A DNA stretch of 16,983 nucleotides from an uncultured Oribacterium sp. (GTDB lineage Bacteria; Bacillota; Clostridia; Lachnospirales; Lachnospiraceae), in contig CALAOB010000096.1 of NCBI GenBank assembly GCA_937927445.1, positions 1 through 16,983 of the forward strand, given 5' to 3'. This document shows, one piece after another, positions 1-6,889 of this stretch. Each line of letters starts with the position of its first letter. Position 1 is the stretch's first letter. Below the pieces are notes generated by a model. That model did no database searches, was not told the origin of the DNA, and was given only the letters and a program-made list of their open reading frames with translations. A program made the position numbers and the translations under genes.

Positions 1-703
1 TTCCGAGGGTAATCGGCTCGATGCCATGCGCCATGGCATCCTCGATTTCCACATCCGCAAATCCGCCCTCCGGTCCGATGAAAACCGCGATCTTTCCATG
101 CTTCGGAAGCTTCCGGAGCTCCTCCATGGTATGACGGATATCCTTCGCGTTTTCATACGGGATCAGCCGGAGGTCGAAGTTTTCCACAAAGCGCATGGCA
201 TCCTTCCACTTCATCACCGGCATCACCTCCGGGATGATGGAACGCTTCGACTGCTTCGCCGCCGCCTCGGCGATCGCCTGCCAGCGCTCAACCTTCTTCG
301 CGGCCCGCTTCTCATCGAGCTTCACGACGGTGTTTTTCGTATCGAGCGGGATCACCGCATGGGCACCGAGCTCTACCGCCTTCTGCACGATGAGCTCCAT
401 CTTATCCTGCTTCGGAAGCCCCTGGAACAGATAGATATCTGCCGGCAGCTCATGCATCTCCTCCACGAAATCGATGTGGAGCAGGACCTCCTCCACGCTC
501 ATCTCTGTCTCCGGGCACCTGACCGCATCATGAACCTCTGAAATCGTGCACTCATAGTCCGTCCCCTCGCCGTCGGAAATCAGGACCTTCTCCCCCGGCT
601 TCGCCCGAAGCACCTGCCGGAGATGCCGGTAATTCTCACCCGTGAGCCGCACCAGCCGCGCCTCGGTATCGATATCTGTTTCATCTACAAAAAAGTGATG
701 CAT
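1..703 (-). CDS. rsmE: RsmE, 16S rRNA (uracil(1498)-N(3))-methyltransferase, 3' end cut by window
   Basis: Reading the minus strand from an ATG at 701-703 gives 234 residues without a stop up to the window edge, beginning MHHFFVDETD. The family normally has about 245-250 residues, so only the last few are missing. An N-terminal PUA-like RNA-binding part (about 1-75) is followed by the SPOUT methyltransferase part. Visible family signatures are FQGLPKQDKMELIVQKAVEL (about 93-112), EAAAKQSKRSIIPEV (about 146-160) and the SAM-binding loop IGPEGGF (about 209-215). Known role of the family: SAM-dependent N3 methylation of U1498 in the decoding region of 16S rRNA, in the cytoplasm. A promoter lies just upstream and the dnaJ terminator lies beyond it, so it is probably transcribed separately from the heat-shock operon. 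prmA, its usual upstream partner, is absent here. Confidence 0.95.
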   Translation of the reverse strand, partial: MHHFFVDETDIDTEARLVRLTGENYRHLRQVLRAKPGEKVLISDGEGTDYECTISEVHDAVRCPETEMSVEEVLLHIDFVEEMHELPADIYLFQGLPKQDKMELIVQKAVELGAHAVIPLDTKNTVVKLDEKRAAKKVERWQAIAEAAAKQSKRSIIPEVMPVMKWKDAMRFVENFDLRLIPYENAKDIRHTMEELRKLPKHGKIAVFIGPEGGFADVEIEDAMAHGIEPITLG

Positions 704-741
704 TCCACTCTCTCCCACCTTACGTTTACGAAATCGTCGCT

Positions 742-769
742 ATTATAACAGAGGATACAGAAAAGTGAA
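742..769 (-). promoter_or_regulatory. Probable sigma-A promoter of rsmE
   Basis: On the minus strand, TTCACT (764-769, 4/6 match to the -35 consensus) is followed after 16 nt by a perfect TATAAT (742-747). It sits about 40 bp upstream of the rsmE start and just after the dnaJ terminator. The -10 is convincing; the -35 is weak. Confidence 0.55.
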
Positions 770-776
770 AGAATCT

Positions 777-825
777 AAAAAAAAGCAGAACCGGAGGGCT
801 GCTGCTCGCAGTCCTCCGGTTCTGC
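777..825 (-). terminator. Rho-independent terminator of the heat-shock operon, after dnaJ
   Basis: A 13-bp perfect outer stem (785-797 with 813-825, GCAGAACCGGAGG and its complement) encloses a loop that can pair partly. On the minus strand it is followed directly by eight Ts (777-784). It lies about 14 bp beyond the dnaJ stop. The stem core closely matches the terminator at 12056-12100. Confidence 0.93.
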
Positions 826-838
826 CGGTCATACTTAT

Positions 839-1960
839 TTATGCGTCCACGGTCTCGCCGCAGGCCTCTGCGTAAGCCTTCAGTGCCTCACGCTGCTTTT
901 TATTCAGGTTCGTCGGAATATTGACGACGATCGTCACATACTGATCACCGCGAAGATTCGAGTTGCTGAGGCTCGGTACACCCTTGCCACGCAGTCTCGT
1001 CTTCGTATCGGACTGGGTGCCCGGCTTGATTTTCAGCTCCACCGGACCATCCACGGTCTTGATGACCTTCGTACCGCCGAGTGCCGCCGTCGCGAAGCTG
1101 ATCTCCTCCGTCGAGTAGATATTCGTACCCTGACGCTTGAAGAACGGATGCTGGGAAACCGCGACATCGACGAGAAGATCGCCTCTCGGGCCGCCATTGG
1201 TTCCCGGATCACCGCCACCGGAACGACGTAAGGTCTGTCCATCATCGATACCGGCCGGAATCGTCAGCTCGATGTTCTTCTCCGTCGCGATGTAGCCCTC
1301 GCCACGGCAGTCCGGACACTTCTCCTTGATGATCTTACCAGAGCCATGACAGTCCGGACAGGTCACCACCTGCTGCACGGTACCGAACATGCTCTGCTGT
1401 GTCATCACTACCTGGCCACGACCGCCGCACTTCGAACAGGTCTCCGGCTGTGTACCCGGCTTTGCACCCGTACCGTTGCACTTCGGGCAGGTATCCTTAT
1501 ACCGGATCTTGATGGTCTTCTTACAGCCCTTGATGGCCTCGTCGAAGCTGACACGTACACTCGTACGGATCGACTGACCACGGGTCGGCTGGTTTCCACG
1601 ACTGGCACCGCCATAGGAGGAGAATCCTCCACGGCCGCCGAAGCCGAACAGATCTCCGAAAATATCAGAGAAGTCCATGCCGCCGAAGTCGAAGCCGCCA
1701 TAGCCTGTGCTCTGACCGGCTGCCGAGTTCGGATCGAAGGCTGCATGACCGTAGGTGTCATACGCCTTTCTCTTCTCCGGATCCGAAAGGACTGCATAGG
1801 CCTCGTTGCATTCCTTAAATCTGGCTTCCGCCTCCTTGTCACCTGGATTCGCATCCGGATGGTACTTCTTGGCAAGCTTACGGAACGCCTTCTTTATCGT
1901 TGCGTCATCTGCGTTTTTATCCACGCCGAGGACTTCATAATAATCACGCTTTTCTGCCAT
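839..1960 (-). CDS. dnaJ: DnaJ (Hsp40) co-chaperone
   Basis: 373 residues, the usual length of a type I DnaJ. The J domain (about 5-70) carries the HPD triad at 34-36 that stimulates the DnaK ATPase. It is followed by a Gly/Phe-rich region (about 78-122). The zinc-binding domain has four intact CxxCxGxG repeats: CPKCNGTG 158-165, CSKCGGRG 175-182, CPDCHGSG 201-208 and CPDCRGEG 215-222. The C-terminal substrate-binding part follows (about 225-350). Known role: delivers unfolded clients to DnaK and triggers ATP hydrolysis in the cytoplasm. It is the last gene of the hrcA-grpE-dnaK-dnaJ operon, 91 bp after dnaK, with a perfect palindrome in the gap and a strong terminator behind it. The HPD triad and all zinc-ligand cysteines are present. 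Confidence 0.98.
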   Translation of the reverse strand: MAEKRDYYEVLGVDKNADDATIKKAFRKLAKKYHPDANPGDKEAEARFKECNEAYAVLSDPEKRKAYDTYGHAAFDPNSAAGQSTGYGGFDFGGMDFSDIFGDLFGFGGRGGFSSYGGASRGNQPTRGQSIRTSVRVSFDEAIKGCKKTIKIRYKDTCPKCNGTGAKPGTQPETCSKCGGRGQVVMTQQSMFGTVQQVVTCPDCHGSGKIIKEKCPDCRGEGYIATEKNIELTIPAGIDDGQTLRRSGGGDPGTNGGPRGDLLVDVAVSQHPFFKRQGTNIYSTEEISFATAALGGTKVIKTVDGPVELKIKPGTQSDTKTRLRGKGVPSLSNSNLRGDQYVTIVVNIPTNLNKKQREALKAYAEACGETVDA

Positions 1961-2006
1961 GTGTTTCTATCTCCTGCTGCTTTTCTTTCTCGTAAGACGA
2001 ACGTAT

Positions 2007-2030
2007 GCCTCCGGCGCATGCGCCGGAGGC
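2007..2030. repeat. 24-bp perfect palindrome between dnaK and dnaJ
   Basis: GCCTCCGGCGCA (2007-2018) is followed directly by its exact reverse complement (2019-2030). In RNA it would form a very stable hairpin with about 10 bp and a 4-nt loop. In the direction of dnaK transcription no T-run follows, so it is not a canonical terminator. A role in mRNA processing, transcript stability or partial attenuation ahead of dnaJ is inferred only. Confidence 0.75.
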
Positions 2031-2051
2031 TTTCTGTATATCTTTCAGGAA

Positions 2052-3929
2052 TTAAACTTCCTTGAAATCGCCATCCACTACGTTGTCATCCGGGTTGCTG
2101 TTTGCTGTGCCCTGATTTGCTGCACCCTGATCCGCTGTGCCCTGAGGACCCGCCTGACCAGCTGCCTGTGCCTGCTCATATACCTTTGAGAACAGGGACT
2201 GAGAAGACTTCATCAGGGTCTCCTGCGCAGCCTTGATCTTCTCTGCGCCATCCTTCGTGATGGACTCGAGCGGATTTGCAGCGAGGACATCCTCGAGTGC
2301 CTTAAGATCTGCCTCTACCTGAGACTTATCGGAAGCAGAAACCTTGTCACCGACCTCTTCCAGTGCCTTCTTCGTCTGGAAGACGATGGAATCTGCACCA
2401 TTTCTGGTCTCGATGGCTTCCTTCTTCTCCTTGTCGGCTGCCTCATACTGAGCCGCTTCCTTTACAGCCTTATCGATATCATCCTGGCTCATGTTCGAAC
2501 CGGAGGTGATGGTGATGTGCTGCTCCTTACCGGTACCCTGATCCTTTGCGGATACATTTACGATACCGTTCGCATCGATATCGAAGCAGACCTCAATCTT
2601 CGGAACACCACGACGTGCCGGGAGGATACCATCCAGACGGAACTGGCCGAGGGTCTTGTTATCTCTTGCGAACTCACGCTCACCCTGTACGACATGAATG
2701 TCTACAGCGGTCTGGTTATCCTCTGCGGTAGAGAATACCTGAGAAGCATGGGTAGGAATGGTTGTATTTCTCTTGATGAGCGGTGTTGCTACACCACCGA
2801 GGGTCTCGATGGAAAGGGTCAGCGGTGTTACATCGAGAAGAAGAACATCACCGGCACCGGCATCACCAGCAAGCTTACCACCCTGGATGGCAGCACCGAT
2901 GGCTACACACTCATCCGGGTTCAGGGTCTTGCTCGCTTCCTTACCGGTCAGCTGCTTTACCTTCTCCTGTGCAACCGGCATACGAGTTGAACCACCGACG
3001 AGCAGAACCTTTGAAAGCTCTGCAGCAGTCATACCTGCATCACGAAGTGCATTCTGCACCGGAACAGCGGTTCTCTCGGTGAGATCTGCGGTCAGCTCCT
3101 CAAACTTCGCCCTCGTCAGCGTCATATCAAGGTGCTTCGGGCCCTCTGCAGTTGCTGTGATGAACGGAAGGTTGATCTCCGTGGTTGTCGAAGCAGACAG
3201 CTCCTTCTTCGCCTTCTCAGCGGCTTCCTTCAGTCTCTGAACGGCCATCTTATCCTGGCTGAGGTCGACGCCCTCTGCCTTCTTGAACTCCTCGATCATC
3301 CAGTTCTGGATACGTGCATCGTAGTCATCACCACCGAGGCGGGTATCACCGTTGGTTGAAAGAACCTCGATGACACCATCACCGATATCGATGATCGATA
3401 CATCGAAGGTACCACCACCGAGGTCGTATACCATAACCTTCTGCTCGTCGCCCTCATCGAGGCCGTATGCAAGTGCAGCGGCGGTCGGCTCGTTGATGAT
3501 ACGCTTTACATCGAGGCCGGCGATCTTACCGGCATCCTTGGTTGCCTGACGCTGTGCATCGTTGAAGTATGCCGGAACCGTGATGACGGCCTCGCTTACC
3601 TTCTCACCGAGGTATGCCTCTGCATCTGCCTTCAGCTTCTGGAGGATCATCGCGGAAATCTCCTGCGGTGTGTAGTCCTTGCCGTCGATGCTTACCTTAT
3701 AGTCTGAACCCATATGTCTCTTGATAGAAGAGATGGTACGATCTGCGTTGGTGACGGCCTGACGCTTTGCAGGCTCACCGACGAGACGCTCACCATTCTT
3801 TGTAAATGCAACGACAGACGGGGTCGTTCTCATACCCTCTGCGTTTGCGATGACGGTCGGCTTACCGCCTTCCATAACGGCTACGCAGCTGTTTGTTGTA
3901 CCTAAGTCAATACCAATAATCTTTCCCAT
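2052..3929 (-). CDS. dnaK: DnaK (Hsp70) chaperone
   Basis: 625 residues, normal for a Firmicutes DnaK. The N-terminal ATPase domain opens with the phosphate-binding signature IGIDLGTTNSCVAVMEGG. It also contains the second Hsp70 signature VYDLGGGTFDVSIIDIGDG and the third VLLVGGSTRMPVAQEKV. The hydrophobic interdomain linker DVLLLDVTPLTLSIETLGG leads into the substrate-binding domain. The tail is rich in Gly, Gln and Asn and ends DGDFKEV, a typical bacterial DnaK ending. Known role: ATP-driven folding, disaggregation and heat-shock protection with DnaJ and GrpE. The ATG start is preceded by AAGGAGA. It lies 130 bp after grpE in the CIRCE-controlled operon. I see no separate convincing promoter or second CIRCE in front of it. 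No key motif is missing. Confidence 0.99.
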   Translation of the reverse strand: MGKIIGIDLGTTNSCVAVMEGGKPTVIANAEGMRTTPSVVAFTKNGERLVGEPAKRQAVTNADRTISSIKRHMGSDYKVSIDGKDYTPQEISAMILQKLKADAEAYLGEKVSEAVITVPAYFNDAQRQATKDAGKIAGLDVKRIINEPTAAALAYGLDEGDEQKVMVYDLGGGTFDVSIIDIGDGVIEVLSTNGDTRLGGDDYDARIQNWMIEEFKKAEGVDLSQDKMAVQRLKEAAEKAKKELSASTTTEINLPFITATAEGPKHLDMTLTRAKFEELTADLTERTAVPVQNALRDAGMTAAELSKVLLVGGSTRMPVAQEKVKQLTGKEASKTLNPDECVAIGAAIQGGKLAGDAGAGDVLLLDVTPLTLSIETLGGVATPLIKRNTTIPTHASQVFSTAEDNQTAVDIHVVQGEREFARDNKTLGQFRLDGILPARRGVPKIEVCFDIDANGIVNVSAKDQGTGKEQHITITSGSNMSQDDIDKAVKEAAQYEAADKEKKEAIETRNGADSIVFQTKKALEEVGDKVSASDKSQVEADLKALEDVLAANPLESITKDGAEKIKAAQETLMKSSQSLFSKVYEQAQAAGQAGPQGTADQGAANQGTANSNPDDNVVDGDFKEV

Positions 3930-4059
3930 AACGATATCTCCTTTTATTCAAAACGATAAAATATAAAAACTGTAATCTATCTACTTGCCATCACCCGATT
4001 GCTTCTGCGCTCCGGTGAAGGTGCTTCAAACGCCGGTTTCCCGACGGAATGAACATGCT

Positions 4060-4707
4060 TTATTTTTTAACCTTGACCATCGAGTGACGAACTACCTGAC
4101 CCTTGTAGGTATAGCCCTTCAGAAGATCCTGGGTGATCGTATCCTCTTCGACGTCACTTTCGGTATCGGTCATCACGGCGTTGTGCAGGTTCGGATCGAA
4201 CTTCTCGCCCTCTGCCGGGATCGCCTTTACCTCGAGGTCCTCAAACATCTTCTCGAGCTGCTTATAGATGCCACGTACACCCTTCGTAAAGGCGTCGTCC
4301 TCATCCTCCGGATCCACGGTACCAAGTGCACGCTCGAAATTATCGACCACCGGAAGCAGCTTCTCGATGACCTCGCGCGCACCGAAATCGAAGTTCTGTG
4401 CCTTCTCCTTCTCGGTCCGCTTACGGTAATTATCAAACTCGGCATAGAGGCGGATGTATTTATCCTTCTGCTCTGCGAGTGCATCCTCATACTTTTTTTT
4501 CAGCTTTTCTGTTTCTGCATCGGAAGCTTCAGATGTCGCACTCTGCTCTGCGTTCTCTGTCTCTCCGGCATCCGTCGCATCGCTGTCCTTCGTTTCGGTA
4601 TCCTTTACTTCCTCCGTCGTCGAAGCTTCCTGCTCCGTGGCCTCGCCTGCGGTCGTTTCCTCGGTGCCCTGCTCCTCGGAAGATTTCTTTAACTCTTCGT
4701 CTATCAA
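4060..4707 (-). CDS. grpE: GrpE, nucleotide exchange factor of DnaK, TTG start
   Basis: 215 residues. The first ~70 residues are a low-complexity acidic Glu/Thr/Ser/Ala tail, typical of the variable GrpE N-terminus. A charged segment likely to form the long dimerising helix follows (EKLKKKYEDALAEQKDKYIR and on). The conserved core is VIEKLLPVVDNFERALG and FDPNLHNAVM, the latter from the beta-domain that opens DnaK. Known role: releases ADP from DnaK. The start appears to be TTG at 4705-4707: AGGAGG lies 5 nt upstream (AGGAGGTTATCTTG), and there is no other Met in the protein. The TTG may limit yield relative to dnaK. It is the second gene of the heat-shock operon, 53 bp after hrcA. Confidence 0.96.
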   Translation of the reverse strand: MIDEELKKSSEEQGTEETTAGEATEQEASTTEEVKDTETKDSDATDAGETENAEQSATSEASDAETEKLKKKYEDALAEQKDKYIRLYAEFDNYRKRTEKEKAQNFDFGAREVIEKLLPVVDNFERALGTVDPEDEDDAFTKGVRGIYKQLEKMFEDLEVKAIPAEGEKFDPNLHNAVMTDTESDVEEDTITQDLLKGYTYKGQVVRHSMVKVKK

Positions 4708-4721
4708 GATAACCTCCTATC

Positions 4722-4738
4722 ACATCCTGTTCGGATGT
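4722..4738 (-). promoter_or_regulatory. Small hairpin just upstream of the grpE ribosome binding site
   Basis: ACATCC and GGATGT form a 6-bp stem around a 5-nt loop, 4-5 nt before the AGGAGG of grpE in the hrcA-grpE gap. In B. subtilis the dnaK operon transcript is processed between hrcA and grpE near a stem-loop. This element sits at the equivalent place, so it may mark such a site. That function is inferred. Confidence 0.4.
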
Positions 4739-4760
4739 TCCGCTTATTCTCTGTAAATCT

Positions 4761-5798
4761 CTATGACCGAAAGGCCTGATCCATCTCTCCCTGAATCTTC
4801 GAGAGAACCTCCAGCACCTTTTCGTAATCCATTCGTTTCGGTCCGATGACACCGATCGTTCCGCGAAGCCCGTTGCCGAGCTCGTAATTTGCGGTAACCA
4901 CAGAACAATCTGTCATATTTTCCATCGGTGATTCGCTTCCGATATACACCTGAATCTGGTTTTTCTTTTCCTCACTTACGCCCTGGACTTCATGCACCAG
5001 CTCGGCGAGCTCAACCTTCGATTCGAAGGCATTGATGAGGCGGGAAGCATTGTCCGACTCTGTGAGCTCCGGATACTTGAAAATATTTGTGGCACCGGAA
5101 GTATAGATCTGTGCATCTCCGGAACGGATATTCAGAATGCTCACAATGGTCTGAAGGATGGCACTTACCGTATCCTTATGCTGCGTTCGTGCCAGAATCT
5201 GACCGATGCGTCCTTCGGTGATTTCTTCTCCGTTGAGACCATCCAGCGCATCATTCAGCAGCATGTTGATGCTCAGCATCCGGTTAAAGTCCAGCTCATC
5301 CTGTCCGTTCAGCATCACCGTCGCGGTTCGGACGATATTGCCCTGCATCATGATGACCAGCAGTACTCTGTGTGCATCGACGATGGAGGTCTGGATGAAC
5401 TTGATCTTATTCGTATGGATCGAAGGCTCCGTAACAACTGCTGCATAGTTCGTATCCTGTGCCAGGTTTTTTACGAGCTGCTTCAGCGTTGTCTCCAGCT
5501 TATCGACCTTCTCGAACATCTCCGTCTTCACATCATCGATCTCATGCTGATGATGCTCCATCAGCTGATCGACATAGAAGCGGTAGCCCTTATCACTCGG
5601 GATACGACCGGCGGAGGTATGCGGCTGCATGATGTAGCCCATCTCCTCGAGATCGCTCATCTCATTACGAATCGTAGCAGAACTAAGGCTGAGTCCGGAA
5701 TACTTGCTGATCGTACGTGAGCCGACCGGTTCACCGGTCTCCAGATAGTTTTTTATAATCGTTGTAAGGATAACCACCTTACGCTGATCCAGCTCCAT
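4761..5798 (-). CDS. hrcA: HrcA, heat-inducible transcription repressor
   Basis: 345 residues from the ATG at 5796-5798 (MELDQRKVVILTTIIKNYLE). This start is preceded by GAGGAGGTG at good spacing. A longer frame from a GTG at 5826-5828 would begin inside the CIRCE operator and lacks a ribosome site, so I reject it. The N-terminal winged helix (about 1-75) contains GLSLSSATIRNEMSDLEEMG and the hallmark HTSAGRIPSDKGYRFYVD. The remainder matches the GAF-like and dimerisation region of HrcA. Known role: binds CIRCE as a dimer and represses the class I chaperone operons; its activity depends on GroEL. It is the first gene of the operon and so represses its own synthesis. Full family length, with no signs of damage. 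Confidence 0.97.
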   Translation of the reverse strand: MELDQRKVVILTTIIKNYLETGEPVGSRTISKYSGLSLSSATIRNEMSDLEEMGYIMQPHTSAGRIPSDKGYRFYVDQLMEHHQHEIDDVKTEMFEKVDKLETTLKQLVKNLAQDTNYAAVVTEPSIHTNKIKFIQTSIVDAHRVLLVIMMQGNIVRTATVMLNGQDELDFNRMLSINMLLNDALDGLNGEEITEGRIGQILARTQHKDTVSAILQTIVSILNIRSGDAQIYTSGATNIFKYPELTESDNASRLINAFESKVELAELVHEVQGVSEEKKNQIQVYIGSESPMENMTDCSVVTANYELGNGLRGTIGVIGPKRMDYEKVLEVLSKIQGEMDQAFRS

Positions 5799-5821
5799 CT
5801 CTGCCACCTCCTCTTCGTCTG

Positions 5822-5848
5822 TTAGCACTCGAAATATCGGAGTGCTAA
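5822..5848. promoter_or_regulatory. CIRCE operator (HrcA binding site)
   Basis: TTAGCACTC (5822-5830), nine bases, then GAGTGCTAA (5840-5848): a perfect match to the CIRCE consensus. It lies between the promoter and the hrcA start codon, in the early transcribed region, as expected for repression by HrcA. Confidence 0.98.
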
Positions 5849-5860
5849 CATCTATTTGCT

Positions 5861-5888
5861 ATATTACTCGATTTTGGAATGATGTCAA
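5861..5888 (-). promoter_or_regulatory. Sigma-A promoter of the hrcA-grpE-dnaK-dnaJ operon
   Basis: On the minus strand a perfect -35 TTGACA (5883-5888) is followed after 16 nt by TAATAT (5861-5866, 4/6 match). CIRCE begins about 12 bp downstream of the -10, the usual arrangement. The exact -10 register could shift by 1-2 bases. Confidence 0.8.
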
Positions 5889-5911
5889 GGATTAGCCTCG
5901 AGGAATTTGTG

Positions 5912-5963
5912 AAAAAATCGTGAAGAAAGGGAGCCAACCGATATGGGCCGCTCCCTTTCTTCA
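5912..5963 (-). terminator. Rho-independent terminator downstream of the first 3D-domain gene
   Basis: A 13-bp perfect stem (5921-5933 with 5951-5963, TGAAGAAAGGGAG and complement) encloses a 17-nt loop. On the minus strand it is followed after CGA by six Ts (5912-5917). It lies 40 bp past the stop at 6003 and separates this gene from the heat-shock promoter. Confidence 0.85.
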
Positions 5964-6002
5964 TTCTATTCTGTTTTTAAAAATCCCGTCGAATCGAGGG
6001 AC

Positions 6003-6581
6003 TTACTGAAGGATGTATACGTCGGCATACGCAAGGATGTTTCGCGCCTCCGCATGGGTGTTATAAAACACATCGATGTGTGCGCCACGCACGCCACCGC
6101 CGCAGTCCTCTGCAACGTACTCATGGCCGTTGATCAGAAGATGTGTACCGTATGGAATCACACGTGGATCGACCGCAACCGTTCTGCCGGCGGTTGCACG
6201 TGCGCCGGTCGCGGTACGTGTACCATAGCCCTCGGAGCATCTGGAGCACGGGCAGTAGCCGGTCAGCTTGAAGCGTCCGAGCGGCGTCGCCTGCCGGCCA
6301 TCGATCATCACCGTCTGTCCAGACGACTGTGTCGCCTGCTGCTTCTGCTTCGCCTCCTCTACCGCCTGTGCAGCATAGGTCTCCTGCACAGTAGTGAAGT
6401 GTGGGTTGGTGCTGGTATTGAAGAAAAGTACATTCCCCAGGCTCTGCGATGCATAGACGCCGGAGCTTGCGCTCTCGTCTGCATACGTACGCACGGACAT
6501 CGCCATCGTAAGAATCATCAGTACGATGAGCATCGTCATCTTAGCGATCATACCTCTCTGCTTCTGTAAATTTAAACTCAA
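6003..6581 (-). CDS. Secreted 3D-domain protein (putative cell-wall lytic enzyme), short paralogue, TTG start
   Basis: 192 residues. A hydrophobic N-terminal segment (about 11-30) ending RTYADES suggests a signal peptide or membrane anchor. A Gln/Ala/Ser-rich linker follows. The C-terminal 3D domain (about 100-190) has the three conserved aspartates in VAVDP (D138), AEDCGG (D159) and HIDVF (D170). It also has a CPCSRC cluster (C110, C112, C115) and C160. The domain is named for these aspartates, and its fold resembles the catalytic barrel of MltA-like lytic transglycosylases; a peptidoglycan-cleaving role is inferred. The start is TTG at 6579-6581 with AGGAGG 5 nt upstream; the first ATG (6549-6551) has poor spacing. 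It has its own promoter and terminator, and the next gene upstream encodes a longer 3D protein. Confidence 0.87.
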   Translation of the reverse strand: MSLNLQKQRGMIAKMTMLIVLMILTMAMSVRTYADESASSGVYASQSLGNVLFFNTSTNPHFTTVQETYAAQAVEEAKQKQQATQSSGQTVMIDGRQATPLGRFKLTGYCPCSRCSEGYGTRTATGARATAGRTVAVDPRVIPYGTHLLINGHEYVAEDCGGGVRGAHIDVFYNTHAEARNILAYADVYILQ

Positions 6582-6689
6582 AATAACCTCCTGTGTGTGC
6601 GCCGGTGTCTTTAACTGCTCTTTCAGATTTTTCTCACATAGTCCGGCATAAACGAAGAGCTCCGGATTGGGGCGAGCTCAACGCCCGAG

Positions 6690-6719
6690 AGTATACGGGC
6701 AAATTTCAAAAATTGTCAA
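6690..6719 (-). promoter_or_regulatory. Sigma-A promoter of the short 3D-domain gene
   Basis: On the minus strand TTGACA (6714-6719) is followed after 18 nt by TATACT (6690-6695). The leader to the TTG start would be about 100 nt. It contains short complementary segments (6642-6646 with 6662-6666, and GAGCTC at 6657-6662 with 6674-6679) that cannot all pair at once. The rest of 6582-6889 holds no gene I can support. Confidence 0.82.
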
Positions 6720-6815
6720 GCCCCTTATCTATCAGTCGTCCGCTTATGTGCGTATGTCTTCGCATTATTTCGTCGGAGGGCTGACTGTGTGATTATAAAA
6801 AATTTATAAGATCGT

Positions 6816-6875
6816 AAGAATTAAAAAAGTGAAAAATCACTCAGTTGTGAGTGATTTTTCACTTTTTTAATTCTT
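6816..6875. terminator. 28-bp perfect stem with 4-nt loop, likely terminator of the long 3D-domain gene
   Basis: Arms 6816-6843 and 6848-6875 are exact reverse complements around GTTG. The inner stem GTGAAAAATCACTCA is flanked by A6 and T6 tracts, so on either strand it reads as a stem followed by T6. It lies 14 bp past the stop of the minus-strand gene at 6890, so it most likely ends that transcript. No plus-strand gene needs it. Confidence 0.85.
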
Positions 6876-6889
6876 TATTCTGTGTCGTT

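Noticed and set aside
3930..4059. Possible separate promoter in front of dnaK
   Set aside because: A/T-rich hexamers are present but no -35/-10 pair with acceptable spacing, and there is no second CIRCE.
5799..5828. Ten-residue N-terminal extension of HrcA from a GTG
   Set aside because: The GTG lies inside the CIRCE operator with no ribosome site, while the ATG at 5796-5798 has an excellent one.
6582..6815. Possible small gene or known riboswitch upstream of the short 3D gene
   Set aside because: The only open frame is short, with no ribosome site or recognisable product. The predicted leader is too short and does not show the conserved cores of riboswitches I know.
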